The notes under the pieces: generated by a model
Database searches by the model: none
Told to the model about the DNA's origin: nothing
What the model saw: only the letters and a program-made list of their open reading frames with translations
NCBI GenBank assembly: GCA_964011275.1
Contig: CAXGOB010000022.1
Location: 1 to 63,939 of the forward strand
Direction of reading: 5' to 3'
Length of the DNA: 63,939 nt
Source: UBA7328 sp002471345
GTDB taxonomy: Bacteria; Bacteroidota; Bacteroidia; Chitinophagales; Saprospiraceae
Part shown: piece by piece, positions 35,511 to 44,016 of the stretch
How positions within the stretch are numbered: the stretch's first letter is position 1
How the letters are laid out: every line of letters starts with the position of its first letter
Translations under genes and position numbers: made by a program

Positions 35511-35954
35511 ATGAAAAGAATCGCAATAGGTGCTGATCATGCTGGGTTTGAATACAAACAAGTAATTATTGAGCTACTCTTTGATATGGGTTTTGAAGTA
35601 GACGATATGGGTGCTTCCTCCTCAGAATCTGTAGATTATCCTGATCACGTACATCCCTTAGCCCAAAAAATCCATGATGGTGAGATTCCTCACGGAATTT
35701 TAATATGTGGCACCGGAAATGGAGTCGCAATGACTGCAAATAAGTATTCTAATGTAAGATGCGGTCTTTGTTGGAATAAAGAAATTGCGGTTTTGATTAG
35801 AAAGCACAATAATGCAAATATAGTCGCCTTACCTGCTCGGTTTATTACAATTGATGATGCACTACAAATTGTTAAATCTTTCTTGGATACCGAGTTTGAG
35901 GGTGGAAGGCATCAACGAAGAATAGACAAAATAATTCAAGGAATAACCTGTTAA
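35511..35954 (+). CDS. rpiB: Ribose 5-phosphate isomerase B
   Basis: A 147-residue enzyme interconverting ribose 5-phosphate and ribulose 5-phosphate. The opening IAIGADHAGFEYK, the DYPDHVHPLA segment and ILICGTGNGVAMTANK (catalytic Cys) are characteristic, as is NIVALPARF near the end. Full length for the family. Its last four bases overlap the stop of the convergent response regulator. A promoter element appears inside the upstream terminator loop. Confidence 0.95.
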   Translation: MKRIAIGADHAGFEYKQVIIELLFDMGFEVDDMGASSSESVDYPDHVHPLAQKIHDGEIPHGILICGTGNGVAMTANKYSNVRCGLCWNKEIAVLIRKHNNANIVALPARFITIDDALQIVKSFLDTEFEGGRHQRRIDKIIQGITC

Positions 35955-36667
35955 TCTTCTACTTCCGTCTTATCTAAAAGCCTAAAACCATTTCCATGGA
36001 TATTTACTATTTCCAAGTCTGTATCTCTCTGGATATACTTCCGAAGCTTAGTCACGAATACATCCATGCTCCTAGCGGTGAAGTAATTGTCATCTTCCCA
36101 TATTTCAGTAAGAGCCTTTGATCTTGGTAAAACCTCATTTTTGTATATGCAAAACAGTCTTAAAAGGTGAGCTTCCTTTGGTGAAAGCTTTGTTTTATCC
36201 TTCTCACCTTCATTTGTATAAGTCAATATTCTCAGCGGATAGTTAAAATGAAATTTGCCGAAATCAAATTCTTTCATTTCCTCTCTAGGATTAATAGCTT
36301 TCTGGCTTCTTTTCAAAACAGCTTGAACTCTGTACAATAGCTCTTCCGAATTAAAAGGTTTGGTGATGTAATCATCTGCTCCTATTTTAAACCCCTCAAT
36401 CACGTCCTCTTTTAATGCTTTAGCTGTAAGGAAAATAATCGGAACTGCTGGATCGATTTCTCTGATTTCCTTTCCAAGAGTAAAACCATCTTTTTTAGGC
36501 ATCATTACGTCAAAGATGCATAAGTCATAATCGTCCTTCTTATAAGCCTCTAGGCCAGCCTCTCCATCAGTTGCTAATGTTATATCAAAGTCATTCATCT
36601 CTAAATAAGATCTCAGAACATCTCCAAAATTCTGATCATCTTCCACCAAAAGTATTTTACTCAACAT
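35951..36667 (-). CDS. OmpR-family response regulator
   Basis: A 238-residue regulator. Receiver domain (about 4-118): acidic pocket LLVEDDQ, phosphoacceptor Asp53 in LCIFDVMMPKKDG, Thr/Ser in FLTAKAL and Lys in ITKPFNSEELL. C-terminal winged helix (about 135-232) with TKLSPKEAHLLRLF and RSMDVFVTKLRKYI. It lies 38 bases after its cognate kinase. The pair resembles RprX/RprY of Bacteroides; targets here are unknown, though the divergent two-PDZ protein is a neighbour. Confidence 0.92.
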   Translation of the reverse strand: MLSKILLVEDDQNFGDVLRSYLEMNDFDITLATDGEAGLEAYKKDDYDLCIFDVMMPKKDGFTLGKEIREIDPAVPIIFLTAKALKEDVIEGFKIGADDYITKPFNSEELLYRVQAVLKRSQKAINPREEMKEFDFGKFHFNYPLRILTYTNEGEKDKTKLSPKEAHLLRLFCIYKNEVLPRSKALTEIWEDDNYFTARSMDVFVTKLRKYIQRDTDLEIVNIHGNGFRLLDKTEVED

Positions 36668-36705
36668 AGTCCTTTTTTTGTTTAGATAGGGTAATTAAGG
36701 AAAAG

Positions 36706-38112
36706 TCACATTTTTACCGGGAAAAATACGGAAAAAGTACTGCCTTTGCCCAGTTCACTTTTTACATCGATTTTTCCTTTGTGTGCATCTACTATTGCTC
36801 TCACATAGCTCAGCCCAAGACCAAATCCTTTAACATCATGTAAATTACCTGTACTTACACGATAAAATTTATCAAAAATTCTTCTCAATTCTTCCTTAGA
36901 CATCCCAATACCATTATCAGAGATACTTATCTCAACAGCAGATGGGTGCTTTTTTGTTTTCACATGGATTTTGGGTTTTTCTGATGAGTATTTAGTGGCA
37001 TTGTCCAGTAAATTATGAACAACATTAGACACATGATTCTCATCAACTTGCAAAATAGTAACATTACTGTCCAAATTAAGAGAAATATCGCCACCAAGTT
37101 TATTAATATTCAGTGAAGTATGGTCAACTGCATCACTCACTAAAGAATTTACCTCCACTTCTGCAATTTTTAGTTGGAAGTCCTTCTTCTCTAATTGCCC
37201 TATTTGAAGAACTTTTTCTACTTGCCCGAGCATCCTTTTATTTTCTTGCTTAATGATGCTTATAAATCTTTTCACCTTTCCATCATCACTCAAAACCTTG
37301 GGGCTCAAAATAGAATCTGTAGCCAAGGATATTGTTGCAATTGGAGTTTTGAACTCATGTGTCATATTGTTAATAAAATCAGTTTTCATGAGCGACACTT
37401 TCCTCTGAGTCATAATTACTGTGATCGTATATATAAAGCAAAATAAAATCAAACCAGTGAAAACAAGAGAACTGATTAAAGACCCGAGTGAAGATCTGAT
37501 TAAAAAAGAGGTCCGCTGAGGAAAAAACACCCTTAACTGACCAGGTGAAGAGTCTTCCGTTTCAGAAAAAAGATCAATCTTGTATTCAGATCTATTCAGA
37601 CTGCGATTTACCTGAAGGTCACTTCCATTAACTTCCCCCATAACTACGGCATAGCGTCCATTAAGAATCAAATAGCTTTCATCAGTATTAGAATACACCC
37701 CATAGTCATAGTCCAGGTCGATATTCTCGTCCTTGACTTCTTTCTTTAAAAATTTATCTAATTCATATAGATTTATTTTATCGAAAGCAGCATTTGGATC
37801 GCTTCTCCAAGTTATAAACCTGCCCGTACCATATTTAGGCCGCAAATACTCATTTACCGGATCAATATCTCTTCTGAATATACCAGTATTTTGACCTTTG
37901 ACTTGGTTGATGTCTTGAGTTACCCCTTCTTCATAATCTGCCAGTTCTTCCATATGAACCTTTGTACGATGAAGTATAGTAGAAACTTTATCATCAAGGT
38001 TTTGAGCAGTCAGATCTATACTCCCTTTTATCCAAATAAATTGAATTATGGTCAATCCCAATAATGCAATTGAAAGTAAAAGGATGATAAAATAAATAGC
38101 ATTTTTCTTCAT
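36706..38112 (-). CDS. Sensor histidine kinase
   Basis: A 468-residue membrane kinase. Two helices (about 6-28 and 208-232) flank a periplasmic sensor of about 180 residues. The H-box has His251 (FINNMTHEFKTPIATISLA); the N-box is VVHNLLDNATKYSS, followed by ISDNGIGMS and KGFGLGLSYVRAIVDAHKG. It phosphorylates the downstream response regulator. The arrangement is like RprX of Bacteroides. No HAMP or PAS is evident between the second helix and the H-box. Stimulus unknown. Confidence 0.92.
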   Translation of the reverse strand: MKKNAIYFIILLLSIALLGLTIIQFIWIKGSIDLTAQNLDDKVSTILHRTKVHMEELADYEEGVTQDINQVKGQNTGIFRRDIDPVNEYLRPKYGTGRFITWRSDPNAAFDKINLYELDKFLKKEVKDENIDLDYDYGVYSNTDESYLILNGRYAVVMGEVNGSDLQVNRSLNRSEYKIDLFSETEDSSPGQLRVFFPQRTSFLIRSSLGSLISSLVFTGLILFCFIYTITVIMTQRKVSLMKTDFINNMTHEFKTPIATISLATDSILSPKVLSDDGKVKRFISIIKQENKRMLGQVEKVLQIGQLEKKDFQLKIAEVEVNSLVSDAVDHTSLNINKLGGDISLNLDSNVTILQVDENHVSNVVHNLLDNATKYSSEKPKIHVKTKKHPSAVEISISDNGIGMSKEELRRIFDKFYRVSTGNLHDVKGFGLGLSYVRAIVDAHKGKIDVKSELGKGSTFSVFFPVKM

Positions 38113-38214
38113 AAAAGATGTACAAACACAAATATTACAATTCTCTACAAGAATAAATGGCTCTGTTAACTTCGATTTAACTCATCTAAGGATGCAAAGC
38201 ATAAGATTGAGCAA

Positions 38215-38222
38215 TAAATTTG
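38215..38222 (+). promoter_or_regulatory. Candidate -7 element (TAAATTTG) for the two-PDZ gene
   Basis: TAAATTTG matches TAnnTTTG, 17 bases before the ATG at 38240. No convincing -33 element. Confidence 0.3.
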
Positions 38223-38239
38223 GGTAAAATTTAAAAGAA

Positions 38240-39232
38240 ATGAAAAACTTTGGGAAAAGTGTTCTATCATGTCTGGTTTTAGCGCTTTTATGCTCTCTTG
38301 CTTTACATTCTCAATCCGAAACCAAAAGTGATCGTGAAGTCATCATCATAGAAAAAGTAAAAGATGAACATGGAAATATCATTTCTAAGAGAATAATCAG
38401 ATCTAGCAATGGTGATCTCACAGATGAAGAGATTGAAAAAGAATTAGAAAATTCCAATAGTATATCTCCATTTGGTAATAAATCCTTTGACTTTGGAAAT
38501 TTAGACTTCTTCAAAAACAATGCTAATGATAGTAAACCAATTCTTGGTGTGGTTTTGTCATTTGAATCAGATCAGGCTGTCATCACTGATGTAGCTCGTA
38601 ATTCAGGAGCTGAAGACGCAGAATTGCAAGAAGGTGATATTATCATTTCTGTGGACGGGTATGTAGTAAATGCTATAGATGATATTAAAGCATATTTAGA
38701 AAACAAATCAAATGGAGATGAAGTATTACTTAGCATCATAAGAGATGGGCAGTCTTTTGAAAAAAAGGTAACTCTAAAAGTGAACAGTTTTAATCAAAAT
38801 AATCCATTCGGGAATTTCAATCCTGAATCCCTTAAAAGCTTTAGTCAAATGTTCGATTTTGGTGATGGACAAATGCCATTTAACATCGATTCACTACTAA
38901 ATGGTTTTGGGGGACTGGATGACAAGAAATCACCTCTAGAATTTGGTATGCCTAATTACAGTGACAGAAACGTGGAAGAGGATCGACCAAGTTTAGGAGT
39001 TTTTATAGATGAGGTAGAAAATGGAGTTCTGATAGCAGAAGTTGTGGAAAATAGTCCTGCTGAAAAAGCGAAATTTAAAGTAAACGATAAAATCGTTAAA
39101 ATTGATGGAAACAAGATTGAATCCTTTGATGATTTAGCACAAATGATCAAGGCAGCAGGAAAAGATACTAAGTTACTAATCACTTATATCCGTAATGGTA
39201 AAACAAAAGAAACCGAGGTCACTCTTCAATAA
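38240..39232 (+). CDS. Secreted protein with two PDZ domains
   Basis: A 330-residue exported protein. Residues 1-25 are a signal peptide. Two PDZ domains lie at about 97-178 (PILGVVLSF, ELQEGDIIISVDGYVV) and 250-330 (PSLGVFIDEVENGVLI, FKVNDKIVKIDGNKI), separated by a Phe/Asn/Gly-rich linker. No protease domain is present, unlike HtrA/DegP, so it likely binds peptides or partners in the periplasm. The N-terminal part (VIIIEKVKDEHGNI, then DLTDEEIEKELE) recalls the PDZ protein at 13.6 kb. Divergent from the RprX/RprY-like pair, so envelope-stress control is possible. Confidence 0.75.
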   Translation: MKNFGKSVLSCLVLALLCSLALHSQSETKSDREVIIIEKVKDEHGNIISKRIIRSSNGDLTDEEIEKELENSNSISPFGNKSFDFGNLDFFKNNANDSKPILGVVLSFESDQAVITDVARNSGAEDAELQEGDIIISVDGYVVNAIDDIKAYLENKSNGDEVLLSIIRDGQSFEKKVTLKVNSFNQNNPFGNFNPESLKSFSQMFDFGDGQMPFNIDSLLNGFGGLDDKKSPLEFGMPNYSDRNVEEDRPSLGVFIDEVENGVLIAEVVENSPAEKAKFKVNDKIVKIDGNKIESFDDLAQMIKAAGKDTKLLITYIRNGKTKETEVTLQ

Positions 39233-39244
39233 AAATGGATAAAA

Positions 39245-39276
39245 GGCTGGAATGTCTATATTCCAGCCCATTTTTA
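39245..39276. terminator. Bidirectional terminator after the two-PDZ gene
   Basis: Perfect 8-bp stem GGCTGGAA (39245-39252) / TTCCAGCC (39261-39268) with an 8-base loop, then CATTTTTA. On the minus strand it follows the Arc-like gene and is trailed by TTTTATC. It serves both convergent genes. Confidence 0.75.
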
Positions 39277-39450
39277 TTCTTCTTTCTTAACGTTTTTATC
39301 CTCTTTGGAAATGCGTTTATTCTGTTGAAGAAATCGTGTGACAATCCATTCAAGCTGACCATTTACTGATCTAAACTCGTCAGCTGCCCATTTTTCCACA
39401 GCTTTCATGACATCTTCGTCTATACGCAATACAAATTTCTTCTTGCCCAT
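39274..39450 (-). CDS. Small Arc-like ribbon-helix-helix protein
   Basis: A 58-residue protein found by translating the gap after the SPFH gene. MGKKKFVLRIDEDVMKAVEK is the strand and first helix of an Arc/MetJ ribbon-helix-helix fold, and WAADEFRSVNGQLEWIVTRF is the second helix region. Proteins like this are frequent beside SPFH genes in Bacteroidota and are annotated as Arc-family DNA-binding proteins. The start codon ATG (39448-39450) overlaps the stop of the SPFH gene by one base (TAATG), indicating translational coupling. Whether it binds DNA is not shown. Confidence 0.75.
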   Translation of the reverse strand: MGKKKFVLRIDEDVMKAVEKWAADEFRSVNGQLEWIVTRFLQQNKRISKEDKNVKKEE

Positions 39451-40310
39451 TACTGCATTAATGTCCCCGCATTTACTACAGGAGAAGCTTCTCGATCAGA
39501 ACATAAAACTACCATTAAGTTATTTACCATAGTCGCCCTTTTATCTTCATCTAATTCTATAATTTTCTTAGCTGATAGGCTGTCCAAAGCACTTTCTACC
39601 ATTCCAACTGCACCTTCGACTATTTTTAATCTAGCAGCAACTACGGCTTCTGCTTGCTGCCTTTTGAGCATAGCACTTGCAATCTCTTGAGAATAGGCCA
39701 AATAACCAATTCTCGCCTCTATAACTTCTATACCTGCTATGAGAAGTCTATTGTCTAATTCCTTTTCTAATGCAGTGTTCACTTCCTCGAATGCCGATCG
39801 GAGCGTAAGCTCTTCTTGATCATCATCAAAATTATCATAAGAGTACATACCTGCTAATTTTCTTACGGCAGCATCAGATTGTATTCTAACAAAACTTTCA
39901 TAATCATCAACCTCAAATGCTGCTTTATACGTCTCATCTACTTTCCAAACCATGATAACACTGATCATAATTGGGTTGCCTCTTTTATCATTCACTTTAA
40001 TTCTTTCACTATCAAAATTTCGTGCTCTAAGTGATATTTTCTTTTTGCGATAAAGTGGATTTACCCAAAAAAATCCATTACCTCTAACAGTTCCCACATA
40101 TCGTCCAAAAAAAGTTAATACTCTTGATTGATTAGGGTAAATAATCATAAAGCCAAATAAAGAAATTATCAAGATAAGCGCTATTGGAAATACTATCCAT
40201 GGAATTGTACTTATAATCATAGGTAGTGTACAAATTACCGAGACAATAACTAAAACAATCCCTAATAGTATCAAATACCCAGGTCTAGCCGACACTCTTA
40301 CTTCTTTCAT
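39450..40310 (-). CDS. SPFH/band 7 domain membrane protein
   Basis: A 286-residue protein of the stomatin/prohibitin superfamily. Two hydrophobic segments near the N-terminus (about 13-33 and 37-56) anchor it; the SPFH domain (about 60-225) includes LTFFGRYVGTVRGNGFFWVN and ARNFDSERIKVNDKRGNPI. A helical region (YSQEIASAMLKRQQAEAVVA) follows. Such proteins form membrane rings that organise proteases or lipids. It is coupled by TAATG to the Arc-like gene downstream. Exact role unknown. Confidence 0.88.
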   Translation of the reverse strand: MKEVRVSARPGYLILLGIVLVIVSVICTLPMIISTIPWIVFPIALILIISLFGFMIIYPNQSRVLTFFGRYVGTVRGNGFFWVNPLYRKKKISLRARNFDSERIKVNDKRGNPIMISVIMVWKVDETYKAAFEVDDYESFVRIQSDAAVRKLAGMYSYDNFDDDQEELTLRSAFEEVNTALEKELDNRLLIAGIEVIEARIGYLAYSQEIASAMLKRQQAEAVVAARLKIVEGAVGMVESALDSLSAKKIIELDEDKRATMVNNLMVVLCSDREASPVVNAGTLMQ

Positions 40311-40505
40311 AATTTTCTTTTTATATTAAAATAATATCATTTTGATATCAATTTAATTCATTTTGTGCAAAATGTTTTTAAACCTCGACAAAAACCTTTT
40401 AAATCTAGATAAACAATTGTCATATGGCACTTTAGGTAAAACCTTCAACTCAACATCTATAGGCCAAATAGAAATAAATAATAGTGGCTACTAATAAAAG
40501 TCTAT

Positions 40506-40545
40506 AAAAAAAAGAGCCCTGATTTACACCAAAGCTCTTTTACAA
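40506..40545. terminator. Terminator of the nqr operon
   Basis: Stem AAAGAGC (40511-40517) / GCTCTTT (40534-40540). Read on the minus strand, downstream of nqrF, it is followed by a run of eight T (complement of 40506-40513). Confidence 0.75.
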
Positions 40546-40568
40546 ATTTCTTTAAAAATATTTCTTAG

Positions 40569-41876
40569 TTATCCCCCAAAATCGTCAAATGCGACATTCT
40601 CTTCTGGTATTCCCCAGTCATCTGCCATTTGAAGTACACATTGATTCATAATAGGAGGTCCACAAAAATACAATTCCAACTCTTCTGGTTCTAAATGTTT
40701 GCTTAGAAACTCATCAATGACTACTTGATGCACATATCCTTTGAAACCGTCTCCTTTGGGGTCGTCAATATCCTTTTTCAATTCCCAATTATCCTCCGGT
40801 AATGGGTTGTCCAATGCCACTACAAATCTGAAATTAGGAAACTGTTTTTCAATCTCTCTAAACTCTTCAATGTAGAATAGTTCCTGTTTTGTTCTTCCTC
40901 CATAGAAAAAAGTCACTTTTCTACCCGTCTTTAAAGTATGGAAAAGATGATATAGATGAGATCTCATCGGGGCCATTCCTGCACCACCTCCTATGTAAAG
41001 CATTTCTGCTTCAGTTTCCTTGATAAAGAATTCTCCGTAAGGGCCTGATATCGTCACCTTATCCCCAGGCTTACATCCAAAGACATATGACGAACATACT
41101 CCTGGATTCACATCCATCCAGCCACCATTCACTCTATCAAATGGTGGAGTAGCAATTCTAATAGTAAGAGACACTATGTTTCCTTCGGCTGGGTGATTAC
41201 TCATTGAATAAGCTCTGAAGACTTCTTCTTCATTCACCATTTTTAAATCCCATAACTTGAACTGATCCCAATCCTTTTGAAATTTGTCTGGAGTTTCATG
41301 ATATTTAGGATGAGCTGTAATGTCAACATCCTTCTTGTAATCCACCGTTGTTGTAGGCACATCAATTTGAATGTATCCACCTGCTTGAAAATCCAAAGTT
41401 TCTCCCTCTGGTAGCTTTACAATGAACTCTTTAATGAAAGTGGCAACATTGTAATTAGATATCACTTCACATTCCCATTTCTTAATTCCAAACACCTCTT
41501 CTGGTACTCTGATCTCCATATCCTCTCTCACCTTTACCTGACAGGCCAACCTCTTATTCTCAGCTGCTTCCTTTCTTGTCAAGTGATTCAATTCTGTGGG
41601 TAATACATCTCCTCCTCCTTCATCTACATGACACTCACACATAGCACATGTGCCTCCACCTCCACATGCCGATGGAAGAAAAATACTCTTATCAGATAAC
41701 GCCGATAGCAATGTGGCACCAGGCTTTACTTTCATAGGATTAGCGGCATCACCATTGATGACTAAACTAACCTCGCCTTGTGGTACCAATTTCTTATTGG
41801 CATATATCAACATAAATGAAAGCGCAATAATCGTAGCTGAGAAAACTATTACTGCCATTGAGATAGATGCTAACAT
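40569..41876 (-). CDS. nqrF: Na+-translocating NADH:quinone reductase subunit F
   Basis: A 435-residue electron-input subunit. An N-terminal membrane helix (about 5-25) is followed by a plant-type 2Fe-2S ferredoxin domain with Cys71, Cys77, Cys80 and Cys112 (SACGGGGTCAMCECHV). The FAD domain follows (EVFRAYSMSNHPAEG, GPYGEFFIK), then the NADH domain (LYIGGGAGMAPMRSHL, ELYFCGPPIMNQCV). It takes electrons from NADH and passes them through FAD and the cluster to the rest of NQR. Last gene of the operon, with a terminator after it. Confidence 0.97.
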   Translation of the reverse strand: MLASISMAVIVFSATIIALSFMLIYANKKLVPQGEVSLVINGDAANPMKVKPGATLLSALSDKSIFLPSACGGGGTCAMCECHVDEGGGDVLPTELNHLTRKEAAENKRLACQVKVREDMEIRVPEEVFGIKKWECEVISNYNVATFIKEFIVKLPEGETLDFQAGGYIQIDVPTTTVDYKKDVDITAHPKYHETPDKFQKDWDQFKLWDLKMVNEEEVFRAYSMSNHPAEGNIVSLTIRIATPPFDRVNGGWMDVNPGVCSSYVFGCKPGDKVTISGPYGEFFIKETEAEMLYIGGGAGMAPMRSHLYHLFHTLKTGRKVTFFYGGRTKQELFYIEEFREIEKQFPNFRFVVALDNPLPEDNWELKKDIDDPKGDGFKGYVHQVVIDEFLSKHLEPEELELYFCGPPIMNQCVLQMADDWGIPEENVAFDDFGG

Positions 41877-41918
41877 ATCTTTTTATCTATTTATTTAAAT
41901 CACAAAGATTTCACTCAA

Positions 41919-42518
41919 TTAAAATGCTGCAGGATCAATGCCCAACAGACTTAAAAACGCCATACCCATTAATCCTGTAAGGATAAATGCCATACCCAAT
42001 CCCCGTAAAGGAGCTGGGACTTTTGAATATCTTATTTTTTCTCTTATTGCAGCTAATGCTACAATTGCCAAAAACCATCCAAATCCACCACCTAATCCAA
42101 AGGCTACAGACTCGCTAAAGTTATATTCTCTTGACACCATGAAAAGAGAACCACCTAGGATAGCACAGTTCACAGTAATCAATGGAAGAAAAATTCCAAG
42201 AGAATTATACAATGCTGGTGATACTTTTTCGATTACCATTTCCACCAATTGTACCATTGATGCTATGACGGCGATGAAAAGAATTAATCTTAAAAAGGTT
42301 AAATCCATTCCTATCAATCCTCCTTCGCTAAGCAAAAAAGTATAAATCAACCAGTTTATAGGCATCGTAATACCTAAAACAAATATTACAGCTAATCCAA
42401 GTCCAAATGCTGTTTTAACAGTTTTAGAAACTGCCAAAAACGAACACATTCCTAAGAAATAGGAAAGGATTAAATTCTCTATGAAAGCTGCCTTTAAGAA
42501 TACGTTTACTAATTCCAC
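41919..42518 (-). CDS. nqrE: Na+-translocating NADH:quinone reductase subunit E
   Basis: A 199-residue membrane subunit with six helices and the symmetrical NqrD/NqrE fold. The ENLILSYFLGMCSFLAVSKT and ITVNCAILGGSLFMVSREY segments hold the conserved cysteines that bind an intramembrane Fe-S centre with NqrD. It lies 21 bases after nqrD and 42 before nqrF. Confidence 0.96.
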   Translation of the reverse strand: MELVNVFLKAAFIENLILSYFLGMCSFLAVSKTVKTAFGLGLAVIFVLGITMPINWLIYTFLLSEGGLIGMDLTFLRLILFIAVIASMVQLVEMVIEKVSPALYNSLGIFLPLITVNCAILGGSLFMVSREYNFSESVAFGLGGGFGWFLAIVALAAIREKIRYSKVPAPLRGLGMAFILTGLMGMAFLSLLGIDPAAF

Positions 42519-42539
42519 AGATATTTATTTTGATCTCAG

Positions 42540-43259
42540 TTATGAGATGTCAACCAATTTTGTATTTCTAGATCTTTGAATCCAGATATAAATTCCGATT
42601 AAAAACATTGCTGCTGCTGGAAGTACCATTAAGTTGTTATTCTGGTACCATCCAAACATAAAACTCTGCCACCCATCTGCCGTCGTATTGATCCAGTACT
42701 CTGAGGTAGCCCCAATCATTTTCATTTCTAAAGGAGTTCCTGCTAACAATGACCCTTTTCCAAAAAGCTCTCTAACTACAGATACGACAATCAAAATGAG
42801 GCCATAACCCAATCCATTTCCTACTCCATCTAAGAAAGATTTCCAAGGAGTATTGGCCATAGCAAAAGCTTCAAGTCTTCCCATCACAATGCAATTTGTA
42901 ATGATTAATCCAATAAAAACAGTTAATTGTTTATATACGTCAAAGTTGATGGCCTTTAGAGAAAGTTCCACCACAGTCACCAAGGTGGCGACAATAACTA
43001 ATTGAACAATCATTCTAACTTGACTCGGAATAGATTTTCTAAGCAATGATGTTAATAGGTTTGAAAATGCACAAACGAATACTACCGCTATTGTAATTAC
43101 AATAGAAGGAAATACTAGTGTAGTCACAGCTAGTGCAGAACAAATTCCCAATACCTGTACCGTGATCGGATTATTATCATCCAAAGGATCAGTAAGTAAT
43201 TTTTTATTGTTCTTACTGAATAACCCCTCTTTTTTCTCTGGTGCTAATACTTCAGCCAT
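42540..43259 (-). CDS. nqrD: Na+-translocating NADH:quinone reductase subunit D
   Basis: A 239-residue subunit, six membrane helices. LGICSALAVTTLVFPSIVIT and FIGLIITNCIVMGRLEAFAM carry the conserved cysteines paired with those of NqrE, and FLDGVGNGLGYGLILIVVSV is a family hallmark. The N-terminal 25 residues (MAEVLAPEKKEGLFSKNNKK) are a hydrophilic extension relative to shorter homologues. Only one base separates it from nqrC. Confidence 0.96.
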   Translation of the reverse strand: MAEVLAPEKKEGLFSKNNKKLLTDPLDDNNPITVQVLGICSALAVTTLVFPSIVITIAVVFVCAFSNLLTSLLRKSIPSQVRMIVQLVIVATLVTVVELSLKAINFDVYKQLTVFIGLIITNCIVMGRLEAFAMANTPWKSFLDGVGNGLGYGLILIVVSVVRELFGKGSLLAGTPLEMKMIGATSEYWINTTADGWQSFMFGWYQNNNLMVLPAAAMFLIGIYIWIQRSRNTKLVDIS

Positions 43260-43260
43260 A

Positions 43261-44016
43261 TTATTTCTTTGTAAGCGTTTCTAAGTATGGAAGATAATAT
43301 TGTATCCCTGTATAAAGCATATCGGTCACCCCGTCAGCTGTCACAGTTGCTCCTGATATTCCATCTACTTCGTATCTCTCATTTCTTGCTCCACCTTTTC
43401 TCACATTTACAGAAGTATAATTTCCTTCTTCGTCGTAAATCTTTTTGTTTTGAAATTGCCTAACCCAAGAGGAATTATCTTTGATTTCAGCTCCTAACCC
43501 AGGAGTTTCTCCTTGGTGATCAAAAGATGCTCCTATTACAGTCTCTAAATCATCTTTGAGTGCAATATTGCCCCAAATCTCATCCCATAAACCACTTCCT
43601 CTAACAGTAACGATGTAAGCTTTTTCACCACTATCAGATGAATACATATAGAGCGGAAAAATCCTCTCTTCCTCAGGTTTCTTTCTTTCTTTTTTCATGT
43701 CTACATGCTCAGCAAGCCCTCCTTTATATCCTCTTGATTCAACATCCTCTATACTAATCTCATTACCATCAAAATCTATGACTTGCTGTTCAATGTTATT
43801 GTCAAATATTCCTAAGACTTCTTCATCTGCCATTTTACTTGCTTTCACATCCTCTCCTAGTTCAGTCTCTATGGCAGCCAAGACTGCCTTCTTGTTGAAT
43901 ATCGCTTCATTTTGATCATGGATGTCTTTAAGTCCCACTGACATAAGTGACAATAAAAGCGCCACGACTACAGTCATGATAGCTACGAATGTGAAAATAT
44001 ATCTTGTACTACGCAC
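43261..44016 (-). CDS. nqrC: Na+-translocating NADH:quinone reductase subunit C
   Basis: A 251-residue subunit with an N-terminal membrane helix (about 8-27) and a periplasmic FMN domain. The flavinylation site DGISGATVTADGVTD holds Thr224, to which FMN is attached by ApbE through a phosphoester. No apbE gene is in the window, so the flavin transferase must be elsewhere. The start overlaps the end of nqrB by eight bases. Confidence 0.96.
   Translation of the reverse strand: MRSTRYIFTFVAIMTVVVALLLSLMSVGLKDIHDQNEAIFNKKAVLAAIETELGEDVKASKMADEEVLGIFDNNIEQQVIDFDGNEISIEDVESRGYKGGLAEHVDMKKERKKPEEERIFPLYMYSSDSGEKAYIVTVRGSGLWDEIWGNIALKDDLETVIGASFDHQGETPGLGAEIKDNSSWVRQFQNKKIYDEEGNYTSVNVRKGGARNERYEVDGISGATVTADGVTDMLYTGIQYYLPYLETLTKK

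Noticed and set aside
40321..40360. TTGATATCAA palindrome (40342-40351) upstream of the SPFH gene as operator
   Set aside because: A 10-bp AT-rich palindrome is expected by chance in sequence of this composition and there is no second supporting feature.
41938..42345. Plus-strand open frame of 135 codons opposite nqrE
   Set aside because: Antisense shadow of a conserved membrane gene; Pro/Asn/Ile-rich composition mirrors hydrophobic codons on the other strand.
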